Source of the DNA: Oasisia sp. SBJ-2009
Lineage: Eukaryota > Annelida > Polychaeta > Sabellida > Siboglinidae
Length of the DNA stretch: 64,000 nt
Assembly (NCBI GenBank): GCA_964017155.1
Contig: OZ024860.1
Location: 53,190,056 to 53,254,055 of the forward strand
Reading direction: 5' to 3'
In this document: positions 50,103 through 61,900 of the stretch, in pieces
Layout of the letters: every line of letters begins with the position of its first letter
Position numbering within the stretch: the stretch's first letter is position 1
The notes under the pieces: generated by a model
Told to the model about the DNA's origin: nothing
Seen by the model: only the letters and a program-made list of their open reading frames with translations
Database searches by the model: none
Translations under genes and position numbers: made by a program

Positions 50103-53100
50103 GGATAGGACTTAGTCGTTTTTCTCGATTTGTTTACAAAAGTTGGCAAACGACGCGCCCGGTCCGTCATTCGTCTACATCCACAAGTGATCTCTACCGT
50201 CGTCGAGTCCGTCTTTCCCGTGTCTCTTCCTCCGCCGGCCCGGGCCGGGCCCGGCCTGGCCGCGCTGGGCCCGGCTGGACCGGACCGCACTTCGCCGCGC
50301 GGCCGGGCCGCGCCGGGCCGGGCCGGGGCGCGCCGGGCAGTTACCGGCGCCCTGCCGGGCTTCGGAACGCGACCGGCGGCAAGGCTTCGGCGCACACGAC
50401 CGGCCGGGTTTCGGCATGCGACCGGCGGCCGGGCTTCGGAACGCGACCAGGCTTCGGCGCACACGACCGGGCCAGGTTTCGGCACGCCGCTTGCTCAACT
50501 GATCCCCCGTAGACGGATCGGACTTTGTCGTCGTTTTCCTCGATTTCTCCAACTATCACCCTGTTAAGGTCGCCAAATGCCTCGTCACCTCATCTAGCTA
50601 GTGGTTCCTTATTACTCCCGCCGTATACCCTCCGGTCGGCACGGAATTCTGTTGAAAAGTATGTAGACATACATTTACGTTTCCCCAACTGATCCCCCGT
50701 AGACGGATCGGACTTTGTCGTCGTTTTCCTCGATTTCTCCAACTATCACCCTGTTAAGGTCGCCAAATGCCTCGTCTCCTCATCTAGTTAGTGGTTCCTT
50801 ATTACTCCCGCCGTTTACCCGCCGGTCGGTACGGAATTATGTTGAAAAGAATGTAGACAGACATTTACGCTTCCCCAACTGATCCCCCGTAGACGGATCG
50901 GACTTTGTCGTCGTTTTCCTCGATTTCTCCAACTATCACCCAGTTAAGGTCGCCAAATGCCTCGTCACCTCATCTAGCTAGTGGTTCCTTATTACTCCCG
51001 CCGTATACCCTCCGGTCGGCACGGAATTATGTTGAAAAGAATGTAGACAGACATTTACGTTTCCCCAACTGATCCCCCGTAGACGGATGGGACTTTGTCG
51101 TTTTCCTCGATTTTCCGAAAGTTGGCAAAATGACGCGTACGGCCATTGGGCTTCCTCGAGAGAGTCGTATTTACTCCCCGTGCGCAACACACGCCCGAGA
51201 AGACCGACCGGCGCGTCGAACTTTGCCGTTTTTCTCGATTCGCAGAACTGATCCCCCGTAGACGGATAGGACTTTGTCGTCGTTTTCCTCGATTTCTTCA
51301 ACTATCACCCTGTTAAGGTCGCCAAATGCCTCGCTCGTCGTCTAATGATTTTAAATTAGTGGTTCCTTATTACTCCCGCAGTTTACCCACCGGTCGGCAC
51401 GGCACGGCACGGAACTTTGTTGAAACAGGTTTAAACAGAAATTCTCGTTTCCCCAACTGATCCCCGGTAGACGGATGGGACTTTGTCGTTTTCCTCGATT
51501 TTCCGAAAGTTGGCAAAATGACGCGTACGGCCATTGGGCTTCCTCGAGAGAGTCGTATTTACTCCCCGTGCGCAACACACGCCCGAGAAGACCGACCGGC
51601 GCGTCGAACTTTGCCGTTTTTCTCGATTCGCAGAACTGATCCCCCGTAGACGGATAGGACTTAGTCGTTTTCCTCGATTTTCCGAAAGTTGGCCATATGA
51701 CGCGCACGACCATTGCGTTTCCTCGAGAGAGTCGTAGTTACTGCCCGTGCGCGACAAACGCCCGAGAAGACCGACCGGCGCGTGGAACTTTGCCGTTTTT
51801 CTCGATTCGCAGAACTGATCCCCCGTAGACGGATAGGACTTAGTCGTTTTTCTCGATTTGTTTACAAAAGTTGGCAAACGACGCGCCCGGTCCGTCATTC
51901 GTCTACATCCACAAGTGATCTCTACCGTCGTCGAGTCCGTCTTTCCCGTGTCTCTTCCTCCGCCGGCCCGGGCCGGGCCCGGCCTGGCCGCGCTGGGCCC
52001 GGCTGGACCGGACCGCACTTCGCCGCGCGGCCGGGCCGCGCCGGGCCGGGCCGGGGCGCGCCGGGCAGTTACCGGCGCCCTGCCGGGCTTCGGAACGCGA
52101 CCGGCGGCAAGGCTTCGGCGCACACGACCGGCCGGGTTTCGGCATGCGACCGGCGGCCGGGCTTCGGAACGCGACCAGGCTTCGGCGCACACGACCGGGC
52201 CAGGTTTCGGCACGCCGCTTGCTCAACTGATCCCCCGTAGACGGATCGGACTTTGTCGTCGTTTTCCTCGATTTCTCCAACTATCACCCTGTTAAGGTCG
52301 CCAAATGCCTCGTCACCTCATCTAGCTAGTGGTTCCTTATTACTCCCGCCGTATACCCTCCGGTCGGCACGGAATTCTGTTGAAAAGTATGTAGACATAC
52401 ATTTACGTTTCCCCAACTGATCCCCCGTAGACGGATCGGACTTTGTCGTCGTTTTCCTCGATTTCTCCAACTATCACCCTGTTAAGGTCGCCAAATGCCT
52501 CGTCTCCTCATCTAGTTAGTGGTTCCTTATTACTCCCGCCGTTTACCCGCCGGTCGGTACGGAATTATGTTGAAAAGAATGTAGACAGACATTTACGCTT
52601 CCCCAACTGATCCCCCGTAGACGGATCGGACTTTGTCGTCGTTTTCCTCGATTTCTCCAACTATCACCCAGTTAAGGTCGCCAAATGCCTCGTCACCTCA
52701 TCTAGCTAGTGGTTCCTTATTACTCCCGCCGTATACCCTCCGGTCGGCACGGAATTATGTTGAAAAGAATGTAGACAGACATTTACGTTTCCCCAACTGA
52801 TCCCCCGTAGACGGATGGGACTTTGTCGTTTTCCTCGATTTTCCGAAAGTTGGCAAAATGACGCGTACGGCCATTGGGCTTCCTCGAGAGAGTCGTATTT
52901 ACTCCCCGTGCGCAACACACGCCCGAGAAGACCGACCGGCGCGTCGAACTTTGCCGTTTTTCTCGATTCGCAGAACTGATCCCCCGTAGACGGATAGGAC
53001 TTTGTCGTCGTTTTCCTCGATTTCTTCAACTATCACCCTGTTAAGGTCGCCAAATGCCTCGCTCGTCGTCTAATGATTTTAAATTAGTGGTTCCTTATTA

Positions 53101-54928
53101 CTCCCGCAGTTTACCCACCGGTCGGCACGGCACGGCACGGAACTTTGTTGAAACAGGTTTAAACAGAAATTCTCGTTTCCCCAACTGATCCCCGGTAGAC
53201 GGATGGGACTTTGTCGTTTTCCTCGATTTTCCGAAAGTTGGCAAAATGACGCGTACGGCCATTGGGCTTCCTCGAGAGAGTCGTATTTACTCCCCGTGCG
53301 CAACACACGCCCGAGAAGACCGACCGGCGCGTGGAACTTTGCCGTTTTTCTCGATTCGCAGAACTGATCCCCCGTAGACGGATAGGACTTAGTCGTTTTT
53401 CTCGATTTGTTTACAAAAGTTGGCAAACGACGCGCCCGGTCCGTCATTCGTCTACATCCACAAGTGATCTCTACCGTCGTCGAGTCCGTCTTTCCCGTGT
53501 CTCTTCCTCCGCCGGCCCGGGCCGGGCCCGGCCTGGCCGCGCTGGGCCCGGCTGGACCGGACCGCACTTCGCCGCGCGGCCGGGCCGCGCCGGGCCGGGC
53601 CGGGGCGCGCCGGGCAGTTACCGGCGCCCTGCCGGGCTTCGGAACGCGACCGGCGGCAAGGCTTCGGCGCACACGACCGGCCGGGTTTCGGCATGCGACC
53701 GGCGGCCGGGCTTCGGAACGCGACCAGGCTTCGGCGCACACGACCGGGCCAGGTTTCGGCACGCCGCTTGCTCAACTGATCCCCCGTAGACGGATCGGAC
53801 TTTGTCGTCGTTTTCCTCGATTTCTCCAACTATCACCCTGTTAAGGTCGCCAAATGCCTCGTCACCTCATCTAGCTAGTGGTTCCTTATTACTCCCGCCG
53901 TATACCCTCCGGTCGGCACGGAATTCTGTTGAAAAGTATGTAGACATACATTTACGTTTCCCCAACTGATCCCCCGTAGACGGATCGGACTTTGTCGTCG
54001 TTTTCCTCGATTTCTCCAACTATCACCCTGTTAAGGTCGCCAAATGCCTCGTCTCCTCATCTAGTTAGTGGTTCCTTATTACTCCCGCCGTTTACCCGCC
54101 GGTCGGTACGGAATTATGTTGAAAAGAATGTAGACAGACATTTACGCTTCCCCAACTGATCCCCCGTAGACGGATCGGACTTTGTCGTCGTTTTCCTCGA
54201 TTTCTCCAACTATCACCCAGTTAACGTCGCCAAATGCCTCGTCACCTCATCTAGCTAGTGGTTCCTTATTACTCCCGCCGTATACCCTCCGGTCGGCACG
54301 GAATTATGTTGAAAAGAATGTAGACAGACATTTACGTTTCCCCAACTGATCCCCCGTAGACGGATGGGACTTTGTCGTTTTCCTCGATTTTCCGAAAGTT
54401 GGCAAAATGACGCGTACGGCCATTGGGCTTCCTCGAGAGAGTCGTATTTACTCCCCGTGCGCAACACACGCCCGAGAAGACCGACCGGCGCGTCGAACTT
54501 TGCCGTTTTTCTCGATTCGCAGAACTGATCCCCCGTAGACGGATAGGACTTTGTCGTCGTTTTCCTCGATTTCTTCAACTATCACCCTGTTAAGGTCGCC
54601 AAATGCCTCGCTCGTCGTCTAATGATTTTAAATTAGTGGTTCCTTATTACTCCCGCAGTTTACCCACCGGTCGGCACGGCACGGCACGGAACTTTGTTGA
54701 AACAGGTTTAAACAGAAATTCTCGTTTCCCCAACTGATCCCCGGTAGACGGATGGGACTTTGTCGTTTTCCTCGATTTTCCGAAAGTTGGCAAAATGACG
54801 CGTACGGCCATTGGGCTTCCTCGAGAGAGTCGTATTTACTCCCCGTGCGCAACACACGCCCGAGAAGACCGACCGGCGCGTCGAACTTTGCCGTTTTTCT
54901 CGATTCGCAGAACTGATCCCCCGTAGAC

Positions 54929-57900
54929 GGATAGGACTTAGTCGTTTTTCTCGATTTGTTTACAAAAGTTGGCAAACGACGCGCCCGGTCCGTCATTCGT
55001 CTACATCCACAAGTGATCTCTACCGTCGTCGAGTCCGTCTTTCCCGTGTCTCTTCTTCCGCCGGCCCGGGCCGGGCCCGGCCTGGCCGCGCTGGGCCCGG
55101 CTGGACCGGACCGCACTTCGCCGCGCGGCCGGGCCGCGCCGGGCCGGGCCGGGGCGCGCCGGGCAGTTACCGGCGCCCTGCCGGGCTTCGGAACGCGACC
55201 GGCGGCAAGGCTTCGGCGCACACGACCGGCCGGGTTTCGGCATGCGACCGGCGGCCGGGCTTCGGAACGCGACCAGGCTTCGGCGCACACGACCGGGCCA
55301 GGTTTCGGCACGCCGCTTGCTCAACTGATCCCCCGTAGACGGATCGGACTTTGTCGTCGTTTTCCTCGATTTCTCCAACTATCACCCTGTTAAGGTCGCC
55401 AATTGCCTCGTCACCTCATCTAGCTAGTGGTTCCTTATTACTCCCGCCGTATACCCTCCGGTCGGCACGGAATTCTGTTGAAAAGAATGTAGACAGACAT
55501 TTACGTTTCCCCAACTGATCCCCCGTAGACGGATCGGACTTTGTCGTCGTTTTCCTCGATTTCTCCAACTATCACCCTGTTAAGGTCGCCAAATGCCTCG
55601 TCTCCTCATCTAGTTAGTGGTTCCTTATTACTCCCGCCGTTTACCCGCCGGTCGGTACGGAATTATGTTGAAAAGAATGTAGACAGACATTTACGCTTCC
55701 CCAACTGATCCCCCGTAGACGGATCGGACTTTGTCGTCGTTTTCCTCGATTTCTCCAACTATCACCCTGTTAAGGTCGCCAAATGCCTCGTCACCTCATC
55801 TAGCTAGTGGTTCCTTATTACTCCCGCCGTATACCCTCCGGTCGGCACGGAATTCTGTTGAAAAGAATGTAGACAGACATTTACGTTTCCCCAACTGATC
55901 CCCCGTAGACGGATCGGACTTTGTCGTCGTTTTCCTCGATTTCTCCAACTATCACCCTGTTAAGGTCGCCAAATGCCTCGTCTCCTCATCTAGTTAGTGG
56001 TTCCTTATTACTCCCGCCGTTTACCCGCCGGTCGGTACGGAATTATGTTGAAAAGAATGTAGACAGACATTTACGCTTCCCCAACTGATCCCCCGTAGAC
56101 GGATCGGACTTTGTCGTCGTTTTCCTCGATTTCTCCAACTATCACCCTGTTAAGGTCGCCAAATGCCTCGTCACCTCATCTAGCTAGTGGTTCCTTATTA
56201 CTCCCGCCGTATACCCTCCGGTCGGCACGGAATTATGTTGAAAAGAATGTAGACAGACATTTACGTTTCCCCAACTGATCCCCCGTAGACGGATGGGACT
56301 TTGTCGTTTTCCTCGATTTTCCAAAAGTTGGCAAAATGACGCGTACGGCCATTGGGCTTCCTCGAGAGAGTCGTATTTACTCCCCGTGCGCAACACACGC
56401 CCGAGAAGACCGACCGGCGCGTCGAACTTTGCCGTTTTTCTCGATTCGCAGAACTGATCCCCCGTAGACGGATAGGACTTTGTCGTCGTTTTCCTCGATT
56501 TCTTCAACTATCACCCTGTTAAGGTCGCCAAATGCCTCGCTCGTCGTCTAATGATTTTAAATTAGTGGTTCCTTATTACTCCCGCAGTTTACCCACCGGT
56601 CGGCACGGCACGGCACGGAACTTTGTTGAAACAGGTTTAAACAGAAATTCTCGTTTCCCCAACTGATCCCCCGTAGACGGATGGGACTTTGTCGTTTTCC
56701 TCGATTTTCCGAAAGTTGGCAAAATGACGCGTACGGCCATTGGGCTTCCTCGAGAGAGTCGTATTTACTCCCCGTGCTCGACACACGCCCGAGAAGACCG
56801 ACCGGCGCGTCGAAGTTTGCCGTTTTTCTCGATTCGCAGAACTGATCCCCCGTAGACGGATAGGACTTTGTCGTTTTTCTCGATTTGTTTACAAAAGTTG
56901 GCAAACGACGCGCCCTGTCGGTCATTCGTCTACATGCACAAGTTATCTCTACCGTCGTCGAGTCCGTCTTTCCCGTCTCTCTCCCTCCGCTGGGCCTGGC
57001 CGGACCGGACCGCACCTCGCAGTGCGGCAGGGCCGGGCCGGGCCGCGCCGGGCTGAGTCGCGCCGGGCAGTTACCGGCGCCCGGCCGGGCTTCGGAACGC
57101 CACCGGCGGCAAGGCTTCGGCGCACACGACCGGGCCGGGCTTCGGCATGCGACCGGCGGCCGGGCTTCGGAACGCGACCAGGCTTCGGCGGACACGACCG
57201 GGCCAGGTTTCGGCACGCCGCTTGCTCAACTGATCCCCAGTAAACGGATCGGACTTTGTCGTCGTTTTCCTCGATTTCTTCAACGATCACCCTGTTAAGG
57301 TCGCCAAATGCCTCGTCACCTCATCTAGCTAGTGGTTCCTTATTACTCCCGCCGTTTACCCACCGGTCGGCACGGAATTCTGTTGAAAAGAATGTAGACA
57401 GACATTTACGCTTCCCCAACTGATCCCCCGTAGACGGATCGGACTTTGTCGTCGTTTTCCTCGATTTCTCCAACTATCACCCTGTTAAGGTCGCCAAATG
57501 CCTCGTCACCTCATCTAGTTAGTGGTTCCTTATTACTCCCACCGTTTACCCGCCGGTCGGTACGGAATTATGTTGAAAAGAATGTAGACAGACATTTACG
57601 CTTCCCCAACTGATCCCCCGTAGACGGATCGGACTTTGTCGTCGTTTTCCTCGATTTCTGCAACTATCACCATGTTAAGGTCGCCAAATGCCTCGTCACC
57701 TCATCTAGCTAGTGGTTCCTTATTACTCCCGCCGTATACCCTCCGGTCGGTACGGAATTATGTTGAAAAGAATGTAGACAGACATTTACGTTTCCCCAAC
57801 TGATCCCCCGTAGACGGATGGGACTTTGTCGTTTTCCTCGATTTTCCGAAAGTTGGCAAAATGACGCGTACGGCCATTGGGCTTCCTCGAGAGAGTCGTA

Positions 57901-58944
57901 TTTACTCCCCGTGCGCAACACACGCCCGAGAAGACCGACCGGCGCGTCGAACTTTGCCGTTTTTCTCGATTCGCAGAACTGATCCCCCGTAGACGGATAG
58001 GACTTTGTCGTTTTTCTCGATTTGTTTTTTAAAAGTTGGCAAAATGACGCGCCCGGTCGGTCATTCGTCTACATCCACAAGTGATCTCTACCGTCGTCGA
58101 GTCCGTCTTTCCCGGCTCTCTCCCTCCGCTGGGCCTGGCCGGACCGGACCGCACCTCGCAGTGCCCCCGGGCCGGGCCGGGCCGCGCCGGGCTGAGTCGC
58201 GCCGGGCAGTTACCGGCGCCCGGCCGGGCTTCGGAACGCCACCGGCGGCAAGGCTTCGGCGCACACGACCGGGCCGGGCTTCGGCATGCGACCGGCGGCC
58301 GGGCTTCGGAACGCGACCAGGCTTCGGCGGACACGACCGGGCCAGGTTTCGGCACGCCGCTTGCTCAACTGATCCCCAGTAAACGGATCGGACTTTGTCG
58401 TCGTTTTCCTCGATTTCTTCAACGATCACCCTGTTAAGGTCGCCAAATGCCTCGTCACCTCATCTAGCTAGTGGTTCCTTATTACTCCCGCCGTTTACCC
58501 ACCGGTCGGCACGGAATTCTGTTGAAAAGAATGTAGACAGACATTTACGTTTCCCCAACTGATCCCCCGTAGACGGATCGGACTTTGTCGTCGTTTTCCT
58601 CGATTTCTGCAACTATCACCATGTTAAGGTCGCCAAATGCCTCGTCACCTCATCTAGCTAGTGGTTCCTTATTACTCCCGCCGTATACCCTCCGGTCGGC
58701 ACGGAATTATGTTGAAAAGAATGTAGACAGACATTTACGTTTCCCCAACTGATCCCCCATAGACGGATGGGACTTTGTCGTTTTCCTCGATTTTCCGAAA
58801 GTTGGCAAAATGACGCGTACGGCCATTGGGCTTCCTCGAGAGAGTCGTATTTACTCCCCGTGCGCAACACACGCCCGAGAAGACCGACCGGCGCGTCGAA
58901 CTTTGCCGTTTTTCTCGATTCGCAGAACTGATCCCCCGTAGACG
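54929..58944. repeat. Satellite transition block
   Basis: C at 54,929, then five A units (55,342-56,292), B, D, B. Next come two shorter arrays: C(388)-A-A-A-B from 56,858 (1137 bp) and C(390)-A-A-B from 57,995 (949 bp). The C monomers from 56,858 are of the short type seen in the left mosaic and the 2888 block. Some leaders carry CCCCAGTAAACGG instead of CCCCCGTAGACGG. Confidence 0.9.
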
Positions 58945-61900
58945 GATAGGACTTTGTCGTTTTTCTCGATTTGTTTCCAAAATTTGGCAAAATGACGCGC
59001 CCGGTCGGTCATTCGTCTACATCCACAAGTGATCTCTACCGTCGTCGAGGCCGTCTTTCCCGTCTCTCTCCCTCCGCTGGGCCTGGCCGGACCGGACCGC
59101 ACTTCGCCGCGCGGCCGGGCCGCGCCGGGCCGGGCCGGGGCGCGCCGGGCAGTTACCGGCGCCCTGCCGGGCTTCGGAAGGCGACCGGCGGCAAGGCTTC
59201 GGCGCACACGACCGGCCGGGTTTCGGCATGCGACCGGCGGCCGGGCTTCGGAACGCGACCAGGCTTCGGCGCACACGACCGGGCCAGGTTTCGGCACGCC
59301 GCTTGCTCAACTGATCCCCCGTAGACGGATCGGACTTTGTCGTCGTTTTCCTCGATTTCTCCAACTATCACCCTGTTAAGGTCGCCAAATGCCTCGTCAC
59401 CTCATCTAGCTAGTGGTTCCTTATTACTCCCGCCGTATACCCTCCGGTCGGCACGGAATTATGTTGAAAAGAATGTAGACAGACATTTACGTTTCCCCAA
59501 CTGATCCCCCGTAGACGGATCGGACTTTGTCGTCGTTTTCCTCGATTTCTCCAACTATCACCCTGTTAAGGTCGCCAAATGCCTCGTCTCCTCATCTAGT
59601 TAGTGGTTCCTTATTACTCCCGCCGTTTACCCGCCGGTCGGTACGGAATTATGTTGAAAAGAATGTAGACAGACATTTACGCTTCCCCAACTGATCCCCC
59701 GTAGACGGATCGGACTTTCTCGTCGTTTTCCTCGATTTCTCCAACTATCACTCTGTTAAGGTCGCCAAATGCCTCGTCACCTCATCTAGTTAGTGGTTCC
59801 TCATTACTCCCACCGTTTACCCGCCGGTCGGTACGGAATTCTGTTGAAAAGAATGTAGACAGACATTTACGTTTCCCCAACTGATCCCCCGTAGACGGAT
59901 CGGACTTTGTCGTCGTTTTCCTCGATTTCTCCAACTATCACCCTGTTAAGGTCGCCAAATGCCTCGTCTCCTCATCTAGTTAGTGGTTCCTTATTACTCC
60001 CGCCGTTTACCCGCCGGTCGGTACGGAATTCTGTTGAAAAGAATGTAGACAGACATTTTCGTTTCCCCAACTGATCCCCCGTAGACGGATCGGACTTTGT
60101 CGTCGTTTTCCTCGATTTCTCCAACTATCACCCTGTTAAGGTCGCCAAATGCCTCGTCACCTCATCTAGTTAGTGGTTCCTTATTACTCCCACCGTTTAC
60201 CCGCCGGTCGGTACGGAATTATGTTGAAAAGAATGTAGACAGACATTTACGCTTCCCCAACTGATCCCCCGTAGACGGATCGGACTTTGTCGTCGTTTTC
60301 CTCGATTTCTGCAACTATCACCATGTTAAGGTCGCCAAATGCCTCGTCACCTCATCTAGCTAGTGGTTCCTTATTACTCCCGCCGTATACCCTCCGGTCG
60401 GCACGGAATTATGTTGAAAAGAATGTAGACAGACATTTACGTTTCCCCAACTGATCCCCCATAGACGGATGGGACTTTGTCGTTTTCCTCGATTTTCCGA
60501 AAGTTGGCAAAATGACGCGTACGGCCATTGGGCTTCCTCGAGAGAGTCGTATTTACTCCCCGTGCGCAACACACGCCCGAGAAGACCGACCGGCGCGTCG
60601 AACTTTGCCGTTTTTCTCGATTCGCAGAACTGATCCCCCGTAGACGGATAGGACTTAGTCGTTTTTCTCGATTTGTTTACAAAAGTTGGCAAACGACGCG
60701 CCCTGTCGGTCATTCGTCTACATGCACAAGTTATCTCTACCGTCGTCGAGTCCGTCTTTCCCGTGTCTCTTCCTCCGCCGGCCCTGGCCAGGCCCGGCCT
60801 GGCCGCGCTGGGCCCGGCTGGAGCGGACCGCATTTCGCCGCGCGGCCGGGCCGCGCCGGGCCGGGCCGGGGCGCGCCGGGCAGTTACCGGCGCCCTGCCG
60901 GGCTTCGGAAGGCGACCGGCGGCAAGGCTTCGGCGCACACGACCGGCCGGGTTTCGGCATGCGACCGGCGGCCGGGCTTCGGAACGCGACCAGGCTTCGG
61001 CGCACACGACCGGGCCAGGTTTCGGCACGCCGCTTGCTCAACTGATCCCCCGTAGACGGATCGGACTTTGTCGTCGTTTTCCTCGATTTCTCCAACTATC
61101 ACCCTGTTAAGGTCGCCAAATGCCTCGTCACCTCATCTAGCTAGTGGTTCCTTATTACTCCCGCCGTATACCCTCCGGTCGGCACGGAATTATGTTGAAA
61201 AGAATGTAGACAGACATTTACGTTTCCCCAACTGATCCCCCGTAGACGGATCGGACTTTGTCGTCGTTTTCCTCGATTTCTCCAACTATCACCCTGTTAA
61301 GGTCGCCAAATGCCTCGTCTCCTCATCTAGTTAGTGGTTCCTTATTACTCCCGCCGTTTACCCGCCGGTCGGTACGGAATTATGTTGAAAAGAATGTAGA
61401 CAGACATTTACGCTTCCCCAACTGATCCCCCGTAGACGGATCGGACTTTCTCGTCGTTTTCCTCGATTTCTCCAACTATCACTCTGTTAAGGTCGCCAAA
61501 TGCCTCGTCACCTCATCTAGTTAGTGGTTCCTCATTACTCCCACCGTTTACCCGCCGGTCGGTACGGAATTCTGTTGAAAAGAATGTAGACAGACATTTA
61601 CGTTTCCCCAACTGATCCCCCGTAGACGGATCGGACTTTGTCGTCGTTTTCCTCGATTTCTCCAACTATCACCCTGTTAAGGTCGCCAAATGCCTCGTCT
61701 CCTCATCTAGTTAGTGGTTCCTTATTACTCCCGCCGTTTACCCGCCGGTCGGTACGGAATTCTGTTGAAAAGAATGTAGACAGACATTTTCGTTTCCCCA
61801 ACTGATCCCCCGTAGACGGATCGGACTTTGTCGTCGTTTTCCTCGATTTCTCCAACTATCACCCTGTTAAGGTCGCCAAATGCCTCGTCACCTCATCTAG

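Larger units (their letters stand above)
41996..54929. repeat. Satellite block with 1549/1728-bp higher-order repeats
   Basis: C monomers start at 41,996, 43,724, 45,277, 47,005, 48,554, 50,103, 51,831, 53,380 and 54,929. The intervals are 1728, 1553, 1728, 1549, 1549, 1728, 1549 and 1549. The 1549 unit is C(412)-A-A-A-B-D(209)-B. The 1728 unit has one extra B (179). The 1553 unit differs by a 4-base C insertion. The last six units form two copies of a 4826-bp super-period. Confidence 0.95.
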
